Source: Methylophaga sp.
Lineage (GTDB): Bacteria > Pseudomonadota > Gammaproteobacteria > Nitrosococcales > Methylophagaceae
NCBI GenBank assembly: GCA_002696735.1
Contig: NZSL01000012.1
Location: 3,161 to 66,001 of the forward strand
Reading direction: 5' to 3'
DNA length: 62,841 nucleotides
Shown here: one piece after another, positions 31,340 through 39,112 of the stretch
How positions within the stretch are numbered: position 1 is the first letter of the stretch
Layout of the letters: every line of letters starts with the position of its first letter
Made by a program: the position numbers and the translations under genes
Notes under the pieces: generated by a model
Told to the model about the DNA's origin: nothing
Databases searched by the model: none
What the model saw: the letters and a program-made list of their open reading frames with translations, nothing else

Positions 31340-32284
31340 GTGAAAGAAGAAGAGACGGTCGGGAAAGCCATAAAATTTGAAAATTGGGCTTTTGTCAGGT
31401 TCAGTTCGGAGTTGTCTGTTGCTGGCTTTGATGTAGAAAAAGAACAAGCCAGGGTGAGTACCCCGGTTGTTGCAGTAGATATAGAAACGCATATAGCAAC
31501 GACTCAATCGGGCTCGCGATATAAACTTGGAGAAACGTCAGGTGATTTACATCGTCTGGCCAAAATTATTTTAGCCACACGATTTGCAAATCGACGCTTC
31601 ACTCTTATGTTACCGGGTGAGGACGGTGGTAATACGTCAATAGGATCTGTTCTTCATCAAGCTAAAAGCCTTATTAACACTTTCCAACAAAATCCCTATC
31701 CGCGTTATCAGAGTAAAGCGAGCAAATTGTTAAGAAAGGAATTTAAAAGCACATCTAATTGTTTTCATGTTCTTTCTTTTTGTCGTCATAATTTTCTATT
31801 CATTGGCAAATCCCACGATGAATTTACGCTTTGGAATGAATTTGCTTTGCGTCATCCATGCAGTCAAGAAGTTGAAGAGATTTTCACTCAACAAAACTAT
31901 CAGCGCTTCTTAGCTACTGAGAAAGCGAGTCAGCATCTCGAACGAGGTGAGCTTTCAAAAGTCGTCATCGATTCTGATTTTCCCATTATTTTTTCAAGAT
32001 CACTTTGGGATGAAATGTGTCGTCTATCGACGGTAATGATGAATAAACTCGTTGATTTAACCAATCAGAAAAACGCATCCCCATTAGCATTATCCCCGCC
32101 GACCAAGGAGGCAAGGATAAGTTGGGCACTAGATAACCGGACATCTTTCCACTCCAAAAAAAGTGCTAAAGATGATCTAATCGAGACTTTCAATAGCAAT
32201 TATTACCTTCTAAGCATATTGGATAGACATTATCGGGCTGTTCAGGCGATTTATGACTTAAAAGGAGAGCAGGAAAATGACTAA
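31340..32284 (+). CDS. Uncharacterised 314-residue protein, first gene of accessory operon
   Basis: I do not recognise this family. The GTG start has AGGAGA five bases upstream. The protein is soluble in character, with no signal peptide or membrane segment. It has an N-terminal beta-rich half containing THIATTQSGSRYKLGE and a more helical C-terminal half. A serine/phenylalanine-rich stretch near CFHVLSFCRHNFLF includes paired cysteines without a clear metal motif. It overlaps the AAA+ ATPase gene by 8 bases, so the two are translationally coupled and may form one complex, possibly as adaptor or substrate-recognition partner. That role is inference only. Confidence 0.85.
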   Translation: MKEEETVGKAIKFENWAFVRFSSELSVAGFDVEKEQARVSTPVVAVDIETHIATTQSGSRYKLGETSGDLHRLAKIILATRFANRRFTLMLPGEDGGNTSIGSVLHQAKSLINTFQQNPYPRYQSKASKLLRKEFKSTSNCFHVLSFCRHNFLFIGKSHDEFTLWNEFALRHPCSQEVEEIFTQQNYQRFLATEKASQHLERGELSKVVIDSDFPIIFSRSLWDEMCRLSTVMMNKLVDLTNQKNASPLALSPPTKEARISWALDNRTSFHSKKSAKDDLIETFNSNYYLLSILDRHYRAVQAIYDLKGEQEND

Positions 32285-33269
32285 GAAAACACCATTTATC
32301 CGTTTATACGATAAACAAGCCTTATTAAAGCGACGTGAAACTCTCTCCAAGGATGTTGTCCAGCAGACCAAAATGATGTTTGAGCGATTACCTGAGGTCC
32401 GAATTCGGTCGCAGCTCAGTATCGAACAAATAAAAGAAATTGTGTCTCAATTACGGCGTGAATTCCCCAACTTTTCTGAAGCAACAGACTACATTAATCA
32501 ACAACTCATACTCTCTGCTGCGAGCACTTCAAAAGGTAGCTATTTCTCGCCTTTATTATTGCTGGGCCCACCAGGGATAGGTAAAACGCTTTATGCAAGA
32601 GAACTGGCTAAGCTATTGGGCGTGGGATTTGAAAAAATAGATCTGTCGACAGTCACCGCCGTGATGGTGTTGTCTGGTTCATCTTCGCAATGGGGAAATT
32701 CCAAGCCCGGTATCGTTGCATCGCATCTTTTGCAAAATCACAGGGCTAATCCTGTATTAGTTCTGGATGAAATTGATAAAGCAGGTCAGAAAACGTCAAA
32801 TGGGGGTGATGCTACTAATGCCTTGTTGACGCTACTTGAGCCCGAAGCGGCAAGAGAGTTTCAGGATGAGTTTGTGCAAGTGCCGATGGATGCCTCACAT
32901 ATTTGCGTTATCGCCACCGCCAATAACGTCAATCATATTGAAGAGCCGATTTTAAGTCGATTTAAGAAGATCACCGTCTCTGAACCAACTCCAGAGCAAT
33001 TGAGACAAATTGCCCCTTATGCGCTTGATAGTTTGATCAAGCAGTCTGAAATTGAACCTATTATGACTGCGACTCTAGGTACGGATGCACTCAATGCCTT
33101 ACAGCTACAACAAATAAACGTTCGTCAGTTAAATGAGATATTGCGATTAGCTATGTTTTATGGCGTGCAAGATAAGTCTCGTCAGTTAACTGAATTTCAC
33201 ATCACGAAAGCCGTTAAACATACACAGGGTGATAGTACAAAGCCCAAACCGAAAAAAAACCTTCATTAA
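32277..33269 (+). CDS. Stand-alone Lon-like AAA+ ATPase lacking protease domain
   Basis: The 330-residue AAA+ protein has Walker A GPPGIGKT at 97-104, Walker B LVLDEIDK at 161-168, sensor-1 IATANN at 212-217 and a candidate arginine finger R228 in ILSRF. The spacing and the segments DATNALLTLLEPE and DEFVQVPMD resemble the ATPase module of Lon (DEIDK, LLEVLDPEQ, ATAN). The chain starts with only ~90 residues before Walker A and ends after the helical lid, so both the Lon substrate domain and the Ser-Lys protease domain are absent. AGGAAA precedes the ATG. It probably remodels a protein or complex chosen by a neighbour gene product. Confidence 0.9.
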   Translation: MTKKTPFIRLYDKQALLKRRETLSKDVVQQTKMMFERLPEVRIRSQLSIEQIKEIVSQLRREFPNFSEATDYINQQLILSAASTSKGSYFSPLLLLGPPGIGKTLYARELAKLLGVGFEKIDLSTVTAVMVLSGSSSQWGNSKPGIVASHLLQNHRANPVLVLDEIDKAGQKTSNGGDATNALLTLLEPEAAREFQDEFVQVPMDASHICVIATANNVNHIEEPILSRFKKITVSEPTPEQLRQIAPYALDSLIKQSEIEPIMTATLGTDALNALQLQQINVRQLNEILRLAMFYGVQDKSRQLTEFHITKAVKHTQGDSTKPKPKKNLH

Positions 33270-33297
33270 TCGGTCACATTTTAGCAGAGGCAATCAT

Positions 33298-33591
33298 ATG
33301 TTTAACGTTCCTCCTGGAAGCATTGTGATGACAGACTGGAATATTCTGATCATTGAGTATGAGAGCGACATTATCGAGAAGTTTTTGGGTTATGACATAA
33401 ATACAGGAGAGTTTCGTTTTAGCTCTGCCATAAAAGAGTATGACCCCCATACCAATAGAGGAATCACGACAACGGGTTCTCGATATTGCTTTCTGACGCC
33501 GCCCGGAAAGCTTCACCCGAAGGCTCAGAAGATCTATGACGATTTCTGCAAAGTGAAAGAAGTGAACATCAAATTAAAATACGAGTTTTAG
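33298..33591 (+). CDS. Uncharacterised 97-residue protein (intact paralogue)
   Basis: This small soluble protein of unknown family has the core WNILIIEYESDIIEKFLGYD and later GSRYCFLTPPGKLHPKA. The ATG at 33298 with AGAGG nine bases upstream is preferred to upstream in-frame codons that overlap the ATPase gene. A clear paralogue, interrupted by an amber codon, lies at 36148-36435 and shares the WNI-IIE, KFLGYD, FL-PGKL-P-A pattern, so the fold is under selection. It is followed 2 bases later by the next operon gene. Confidence 0.8.
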   Translation: MFNVPPGSIVMTDWNILIIEYESDIIEKFLGYDINTGEFRFSSAIKEYDPHTNRGITTTGSRYCFLTPPGKLHPKAQKIYDDFCKVKEVNIKLKYEF

Positions 33592-33593
33592 TC

Positions 33594-34007
33594 ATGCATA
33601 AGACGTTAACGGATGCACTCTATTCAAAGTGTCCTATCATTTACCGCTATCGAGATGCAGCAGACACTGAAAATCGAACGTTGATGGTTTGGGGATTTCT
33701 CTGTGGCTCAGGCTGGTTCGAATTACTCATAAACCTCTCAGATTCACTCGAAAAAAATGCTCGTTTGCAACAGCAGGCTGGCGTACCAGACAGTAAACTA
33801 CCAATGATCAATCAGGTGAAAGAAAAATTTGGCGGACTGAGGGTCTATATGAAAAATGGCAGCCCCGAGTTACATGCATTGATTGAAAAAGCTCAACTGG
33901 CTTCTATATCAATCTGTGAGTGTTGTGGGGATGAGGGAAAGATGGTGGTTGTGGACGGTTATGTGATGACGCGCTGTAGCAATCACATCGGTCACGTCGC
34001 TAATTAA
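33594..34007 (+). CDS. Conserved hypothetical protein with putative C-terminal zinc site
   Basis: The 137-residue protein has CGSGWFELLINLSDSL, then QVKEKFGGLRVYM, then a C-terminal CECCGDEG ... RCSNHIGH pattern giving Cys/His ligands for one zinc. I recall this arrangement (G-W-F, VKEKFGxLRxY, CxxCG, CxxH) from conserved hypothetical proteins of phages and genomic islands; no function is known to me. It is in the same operon as the small gene before it and the phosphoesterase 21 bases after it. Confidence 0.82.
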   Translation: MHKTLTDALYSKCPIIYRYRDAADTENRTLMVWGFLCGSGWFELLINLSDSLEKNARLQQQAGVPDSKLPMINQVKEKFGGLRVYMKNGSPELHALIEKAQLASISICECCGDEGKMVVVDGYVMTRCSNHIGHVAN

Positions 34008-34028
34008 TCGTTACACGTCAAGGCATTT

Positions 34029-34784
34029 ATGAAATTTCAACTTTTCTCGGATTTACATCTTGAGATGGGAGACTACTTCATTCCGTCTGAATCAGATGCT
34101 GATCTTATTATTCTGGCAGGGGACATTAACACCGGATTGAAAGGGCTTCAGTATGCCGTAAAGCTTATTAAAAAGTTTGATAAAGATGTCATTTATGTAC
34201 CGGGTAATCATGAGTTTTATCGTTATGATATTGGGTTGCTGCGTAAGGAAATGCGGTTATTCGCACAATCTCATTCAAAGTTGCACCTGTTGGATAATGA
34301 CGAGATAACATTAAATGGTGTTCGGTTTATAGGTTCTACGTTATGGACGGACTATGCGCTTGATGGACGTTTCGATAAACAGAAAACGATGGACTTTATT
34401 TCGTTTTATTTAAACGACCATAGATTTATTAAATACGGCGATAACCGTTTTACTGCACAAGATGCGTTGTTACTTCATCAGAAAGCCAAGTTATACCTGC
34501 ATGAAAAGCTCAAAGAACCATTTGAGGGTAAGACGGTTGTTGTGACGCATCATGCGCCGAGCTTAATTTGTCATCACCCTGATTTTGAGATGGACGAGAT
34601 GGCTGCAGCATTTATTTCAGATTGTGATGATTTACTTCAATATGCCAACGTCTGGTGCTTTGGCCATACGCATGCAAATGTGGATAGATACATTTATGGA
34701 TGCAGGCTTGTGAGCAATCAAAAGGGGTACTCTCGTGAAAGGATGCCTAAACCATTCGAGTCAGACTTACTGATTAAGATTTAA
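34029..34784 (+). CDS. Calcineurin-like metallophosphoesterase
   Basis: The 251-residue protein contains every metal motif of the superfamily in order: DLHLE with D8 and H10, GDIN with D32, GNHE at 59-62, THHAPS, and GHTHAN near the C-terminus. It therefore should be an active two-metal phosphoesterase acting on nucleotides, nucleic acids or phosphoproteins. No signal peptide is present. It ends the five-gene accessory operon. A truncated, frameshifted copy of its C-terminal third lies at 38126-38447, and both are followed at the same distance by the same repeat. Confidence 0.92.
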   Translation: MKFQLFSDLHLEMGDYFIPSESDADLIILAGDINTGLKGLQYAVKLIKKFDKDVIYVPGNHEFYRYDIGLLRKEMRLFAQSHSKLHLLDNDEITLNGVRFIGSTLWTDYALDGRFDKQKTMDFISFYLNDHRFIKYGDNRFTAQDALLLHQKAKLYLHEKLKEPFEGKTVVVTHHAPSLICHHPDFEMDEMAAAFISDCDDLLQYANVWCFGHTHANVDRYIYGCRLVSNQKGYSRERMPKPFESDLLIKI

Positions 34785-34906
34785 TTCTCTAATGATAAAG
34801 TCACTAGCAACATTTTGGGAGGGATGTTGGCAAATTCTCTCCATTGAGAGCCTTCATATTCAACCTTGTTCAAGTGAAAGCCACATACATAAATATAATC
34901 GAAAAC

Positions 34907-35023
34907 GTAATAATTTTTGAAAAAGTCTTTTATGATCAAGTAGAACTAGTACTTACGTTAATGCGACAAAATATTTTGTCTCCAGAGCGATCATCCGAAC
35001 ATGACAATAAAACGCCGCTTAAC
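34907..35023 (+). repeat. Palindromic dispersed repeat, copy A
   Basis: This is one of three copies. Its core ACTTACGTTAATGCGACA leads into a 20-bp near-perfect palindrome (GCGACAAAAT/ATTTTGTCTC, one mismatch) at 34963-34982. An outer inverted arm GTCGCTTAAC-like (CCGCTTAAC) ends the unit at 35023. It is immediately followed by a 7-bp hairpin CTCATAT-CA-ATATGAG (35024-35039). It shares about 117 bases with copy B and lies 122 bases after the phosphoesterase stop. Confidence 0.8.
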
Positions 35024-35067
35024 CTCATATCAATATGAGAGTGGCGAACGTTGCAGTAGTCTATTAA

Positions 35068-35595
35068 GCGACAATTACGTTGCCCGGTCTAGCGGCAATT
35101 ATCTTGGCCGGTTGATCTGATTAAGGTTTGGTGTAGTAGAACAGAGGAGTTCAATGTGCCGGGACTACGAATCACGGATCAACAGGTCAAGATTTATATG
35201 AATCATAGAAAACGAAACAGCCAAGTTGTCACTGCGGCGAAAGCAAGCATTTCCGAGCGCTCAGCCCGGCGTATTGATAAATCCAATCAACCACATGCGG
35301 CAATTACAAGCACTCCCTAGGCCTATGAGTGTCAATTACACCGAGCGATGGTCTCTCTCACGAGCACTATCTCTGTCAAACATGTGACATACACCATCCC
35401 ATAACGCCTCATTGACAGCCGGTTACTGGTGAGTCTTTACGATAATCGTTTAGCGCTATTTTACGTCACTGATTTTGTTCTGGAGGTTGATCGAGTTTAC
35501 GCTAACAAAGGCACACGTGCCCTTAGCGTCAATTACCTGCATGGTATTGATAAAGCGTCAACTACGGTGGCCAGTTCGGACAAGGTAATTGTCGC
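35068..35595 (+). mobile_element. Degenerate IS21-family insertion sequence
   Basis: The left end carries two copies of the IS21-type terminal unit (GCGACAATTACGTTGCCCGG and GCGGCAATTATCTTGGCCGG, starting at 35068 and 35092). The right end has the inverted form, GGTAATTGTCGC, ending at 35595. Between them are the N- and C-terminal pieces of istA. At about 530 bp, against roughly 2-2.5 kb for an intact element, most of istA and all of istB are gone. It separates the intact operon from the decayed duplicate. Confidence 0.75.
35156..35557 (+). pseudogene. istA transposase remnant (IS21 family), internally deleted
   Basis: A GTG with GAGGAG upstream starts an N-terminal fragment reading ITDQQVKIYMNHRKRNSQ, then AAKASISERSARRIDK, the helix-turn-helix head of IS21 IstA. 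It stops at 35318-35320. A second piece from 35405 reads RLIDSRLLVSLYDNRLALF and ends with ALSVNYLHGIDKAS, matching the IstA C-terminal region (LYDDRLEVF, VVNYRHVIH). The catalytic core between them is missing, so no transposase can be made. Confidence 0.75.
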
Positions 35596-35597
35596 AA

Positions 35598-35615
35598 GAG
35601 AAATGTACATTTCTC
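35598..35615. repeat. Perfect 18-bp palindrome next to IS21 right end
   Basis: GAGAAATGT/ACATTTCTC is a perfect, loop-free palindrome three bases past the IS21 terminal repeat. A second inverted repeat, TGGTCGA-N5-TCGACCA, follows at 35621-35639. They may be a disrupted operator or part of the target site. Confidence 0.5.
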
Positions 35616-35639
35616 GCTATTGGTCGATATAGTCGACCA

Positions 35640-36147
35640 TCACTCCGGTTTACGGCCGAGTTGCGCTTGAGCAAAAAAGCTGATTTACGCAAGATCTTCA
35701 GTTAGCGTTTTTCTCATTCCAGCGCTTTGAGCTTGTCTTCAGCATCACTGGCCACTCTGGCATATTTGCACGAACAACTAAAATTGTTAAACCAGGAGTG
35801 CAAGGCCACAGGTGTAAAATTTTATTATCGTTTATCAAAAAAGTAACATCATTTTCAGAATTTTATGTGGAAAATTTTGCGCAAAAAAGACCTAGTTTTG
35901 ACACCTTTCCCGAAAATGATGAAAAATGTAAGTCACTGATTATTATGAATATTTTGTGGTGTGTATATCTTACACAATTAGCACATTTGATAACCGGTTG
36001 ATTTTAAATAATTTTTAATTTTAGCTATCGAATCAATCCCTTTTATTTTCGAAAATCTAACCTTGCAATTTTAATAAAGGGGCTTGAAATCTGATTCCGA
36101 TAATGTCCTTATAAAAATGCAATTCAAACTTTATGAGGAAGTTAACA
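35640..36147. other. AT-rich stretch with no supported gene
   Basis: About 500 bases with only short open frames. The longest, 35798-36001, has no ribosome site and no recognisable composition, so I reject it. The 3' end supplies TGAGGAAG, the ribosome site of the interrupted small gene at 36148. I see no confident promoter or terminator. Confidence 0.5.
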
Positions 36148-36435
36148 ATGGAAATTTTAGATTCGGCAGCAGTTACTATTAGCCAGTGGAACATTATCAT
36201 TATTGAAAAGGAGGGCAAAATAATTTAGAAATTTTTAGGGTACGACCACCAGAGAAATACTTATTGCATAAGCTCACAAATTGCCAGTTACAACTCAGCA
36301 AATAGCTCCGGTAGTACGATTTCGGGCTCAACATATTCCTTCCTTGATGAGCCAGGCAAATTATGTCCAGAAGCTAAGTTAATATTTGACATGCTTGACT
36401 CATCCAGTCTCGTCTCGGTTTCACTTAAATATTAG
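36148..36435 (+). pseudogene. Paralogue of the 97-residue protein, broken by one in-frame amber codon
   Basis: The ATG at 36148 with AGGAAG upstream opens a 95-codon frame that stays aligned with the protein at 33298: WNIIIIEKEGKII, then TAG at 36226-36228, then KFLGYD, and later STYSFLDEPGKLCPEAKLIF. In the intact copy the TAG position is a glutamate, so a single GAG-to-TAG change explains it. There is no other lesion across the rest of the frame. Either it is a young pseudogene or the codon is sometimes read through. The next gene starts 9 bases after its stop. Confidence 0.8.
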
Positions 36436-36443
36436 GAGTACTG

Positions 36444-37934
36444 ATGAATAACATTGGAAGACCAGTCATCTCTGAGAAGGAAGCTTTCGACGTTAAATTT
36501 GATGAAGCATACAAAGAATATGTCTCACTCATACTGGGCCCGGAAATTGACGTGCCAAAGTTGATCATAAAATACAACCTGCGAAGAGGAGAAACATTAA
36601 TCTCTTATAAACAATGGTCTGCACAACTAAAAAGTCGCAGGCTAGTTAGTCAGAGAAAATACTTAAGACAGACAGTGGTCAGTATTTATAGTCTTCTATT
36701 GGAAGCAGGCGCTGACCGAGATGAAGCCATAGTAGAAGTAGCTGACATAGTTAAGCGGTCTAAAAATGCCATTAATGCGATGCTGAGAAGAGCAGGATTT
36801 TGTTCAAAAAAAAAGCAGCGTAAAGAAACTCTACAAAGAAGAAAAAGGGTCAAGGAAAAGTTTGATAGAGGATACACTGTTCCTGAAATTGCTGATTCTG
36901 AAAAAACTAAAAACTCAACAATACTACATGATTTGAGAACTTGTGGTTACAAGGATCATGAGTTGAATTTTATTCACAACGCGATATTCGACTACAGAGA
37001 CCTCAAAGAAATTAATCTCCTCAATGCCCACCTTTGGGGCATTATTTGGTCTGATGGCAGTATTAGTAACGGCCACAATGTAAGTATCAGGCTAAATCAA
37101 AATGATCAAGAATATCTTGAGACGATCTCGAAGAGTCTTGTCCTTGAGGGCTCTAAATATCCGAAAATTTATACAATAAAAAGCAAACTCGACAATGGTC
37201 GCTTCAGCAAAAATGATCAGGTAGGGCTATCTATTTGCAGAACAGATTTCGTTCAATATTTAGAGCGTAATCTTGGCCTTCCGAGAAATAAAGAAAAGGT
37301 AAATCATGGTTTGCCAGAATGTATTCTGAAAGCAAATGATTCTATTTTCTTTTCATTTCTCAGAGGATTTATGGAGGGAGATGGTTGTATAACGAAAAAT
37401 AAGAACCACCCCTCTGTTAGTTTCAGTTGTACGTCAAAGGTCGCCGACGAACTTATTGATCAATTAGCCAAAAGGTTGAAACTCAGTGTCAGTAAAGTTC
37501 TTGATAAAGGCAGTACATATTCGGCAGGGGTAGCGGGAAGGAGTTCTTCATTTCTTTTGCTCATTCATATATACAGAAATTGTGATAATACCCCCATCAT
37601 GAAGAGAAAACTTCTAAAAGCGCTCGAGATGTGGGATCAGTACAGCAAAGGTATATTCAATGAAACAATAGATTTATTACATAGCACCATTAAGGATGAC
37701 AACTTCAAAAAGGTAAGTTCTTTGCTGACAAGCAAGCTCAAGCATAATTATGAAAAGTACGTTTTTTTCAACACTTCAACGTTCGATGTCATATGTTCAA
37801 CCAAAAGGGCTTTTGCAAAACAAACGAAAATCCGCAGAGCTTACATTCATAGAATTGTTAATGGTTCAAGAAACTCGACGTCAAATTGGCATTGTCTTGG
37901 CTCAATTCTATCGCTTAATAATAATCATTTTTAA
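36444..37934 (+). CDS. LAGLIDADG homing-endonuclease-like protein
   Basis: The 496-residue protein carries two LAGLIDADG-type helices: LWGIIWSDG at 197-205 and FLRGFMEGDG at 305-314, each keeping the metal-binding acid (D204, D313). N-terminal segments near residues 93-117 (EVADIVKRSKNAINAMLRRAG) and 143-165 look like helix-turn-helix repeats. The C-terminal ~45 residues resemble a NUMOD1-type DNA-binding module (ICSTKRAFAKQTKI ... IHRIVNGSRN). GGAG precedes the ATG. It is free-standing rather than inside an intron or intein, and sits where the intact operon has the zinc-site gene. A regulator derived from a homing endonuclease is an alternative. Confidence 0.85.
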   Translation: MNNIGRPVISEKEAFDVKFDEAYKEYVSLILGPEIDVPKLIIKYNLRRGETLISYKQWSAQLKSRRLVSQRKYLRQTVVSIYSLLLEAGADRDEAIVEVADIVKRSKNAINAMLRRAGFCSKKKQRKETLQRRKRVKEKFDRGYTVPEIADSEKTKNSTILHDLRTCGYKDHELNFIHNAIFDYRDLKEINLLNAHLWGIIWSDGSISNGHNVSIRLNQNDQEYLETISKSLVLEGSKYPKIYTIKSKLDNGRFSKNDQVGLSICRTDFVQYLERNLGLPRNKEKVNHGLPECILKANDSIFFSFLRGFMEGDGCITKNKNHPSVSFSCTSKVADELIDQLAKRLKLSVSKVLDKGSTYSAGVAGRSSSFLLLIHIYRNCDNTPIMKRKLLKALEMWDQYSKGIFNETIDLLHSTIKDDNFKKVSSLLTSKLKHNYEKYVFFNTSTFDVICSTKRAFAKQTKIRRAYIHRIVNGSRNSTSNWHCLGSILSLNNNHF

Positions 37935-38125
37935 ATTGAAGGCGCCCTCACTGACAGAATGCCATTGGCCGGCTTAAAAGCAACCATATTTTTTACCTTT
38001 TACCAGCTGGGCAAAAATTGAATCCATTTATGTTGGTTTATAAGATCGCTATTTTCCTAAGCCCGTCAAAATCCTAGTCCTCAGCTTTATGGAAAGACTT
38101 CGAAGGTCACAGCTAGTGGTAAAAA

Positions 38126-38447
38126 GATGCGTTATTACTTCAACAGAAATCCAAATTATATCTGCATGAGCAGCTCAAAGAGCCATTTGATGGTAAGACG
38201 GACGTTGTGACGCATCATGCACCAAGCTTGTTGTGCCATCATCCTGATTTTCAGATGGATGAGATGGTGGCTGCATTTATTTCGGATTGTGATGATTTAC
38301 TTAACTATGCTGATGTCTGGTGTTGTCCATACACATGCAAATGAAGATATGGATATTAACGGGTATAGGCTTGTTAGCAATCAAAAGGGGTATTTTCGTG
38401 AGAGAATGCCCAAACCATTTGCAGCTATTTTTGTGAGTGAGTTTTAA
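38126..38447 (+). pseudogene. Truncated and frameshifted metallophosphoesterase copy
   Basis: From GATGCG at 38126 the DNA closely matches the last ~320 bases of the intact phosphoesterase gene. The translation reads LYLHEQLKEPFDGKT, then THHAPSLLCHHPDFQMDEM, up to DVWC, where a small deletion (TGTTGTCC against TGCTTTGGCC) shifts the frame. The other frame then resumes HTHANEDMDINGYRLVSNQKGY to a stop at 38447. The first two thirds of the gene, including DxH, GD and GNHE motifs, are absent. It is non-functional. Confidence 0.85.
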
Positions 38448-38570
38448 TCAACTTATTAATAACAGCACACAGTCAACTTGGTTGTACATTGATGTTATCT
38501 TAAGCTCATTAATCCTCTATCGTTAAACTTTTTTCAGGAAATTCAAGCTACAGAAAAAGAAGGGTTCATG

Positions 38571-38687
38571 TCATAATTTTTGAAAACCTCTTTAGTGATC
38601 AAATATAACGACTACTTACGTTAATGCGACAAAATATTATGTCGCTTGGTCGATCACCCGAACATGGCAGTAAAAACGTCGCTTAAC
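38571..38687 (+). repeat. Palindromic dispersed repeat, copy B
   Basis: The 117-base unit matches copy A throughout, including the 3' arm ACGTCGCTTAAC. Its central palindrome GCGACAAAATATTATGTCGC is at 38626-38645. It lies 123 bases after the broken phosphoesterase, versus 122 for copy A, although the DNA in between has diverged. So it was duplicated with that gene's 3' flank. Confidence 0.8.
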
Positions 38688-39112
38688 TTTATTATCAATG
38701 GGAATCTGGCTTGATTAGCAGTTGGCCAAAATAAGAATATTCAAGTAGGAAATTTTAATTAGCTATTTGTTAGCTATGTATTAATCGAGTCGAGGATCTC
38801 AAGCCTAAGACAGGAATCGATATTTTTTATGCGTTGAGTTATATCGAAACCCATATCGAACATATAACCCCTATCCGAACATTATCAAAATATAACAATT
38901 TAGATTTTTGTCTCGAAAAAAATACGCGAATCAAATTTTGCGCAAAAAAATTCAGAATATCTCATCTCATGCTCGTAAGAAGAAATTTTTTTGACGAAGA
39001 TTTAACTGAAAAAAGCAAATTTATTCATATTTTTCACAAAAAGGCACTTACAAGCGTTAACTGCTAAAAATTAATGTATAAGCAAATGCTAATTATGCAA
39101 GTATTAACATTA
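38688..39112. other. AT-rich stretch with no supported gene
   Basis: About 425 bases, very AT-rich. An open frame at 38834-39067 lacks a ribosome site and resembles nothing I know. I see no RNA gene, terminator or mobile-element end here. Confidence 0.5.

Noticed and set aside
33298..34784. Toxin-antitoxin pair made of the 97- and 137-residue proteins
   Set aside because: Sizes and tight spacing would allow it, but neither resembles a known toxin or antitoxin and neither has a DNA-binding fold I can see.
34844..35038. Open reading frame of 64 codons after the phosphoesterase
   Set aside because: Its 3' half lies in the dispersed repeat; the corresponding frame is not kept in copy B, and there is no ribosome site.
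35798..36001. Open reading frame of 67 codons before the interrupted small gene
   Set aside because: AT-rich chance frame with no ribosome site, no paralogue and no recognisable motif.
38834..39067. Open reading frame of 77 codons between repeats B and C
   Set aside because: No ribosome site, low-complexity AT-rich coding, no recognisable family.
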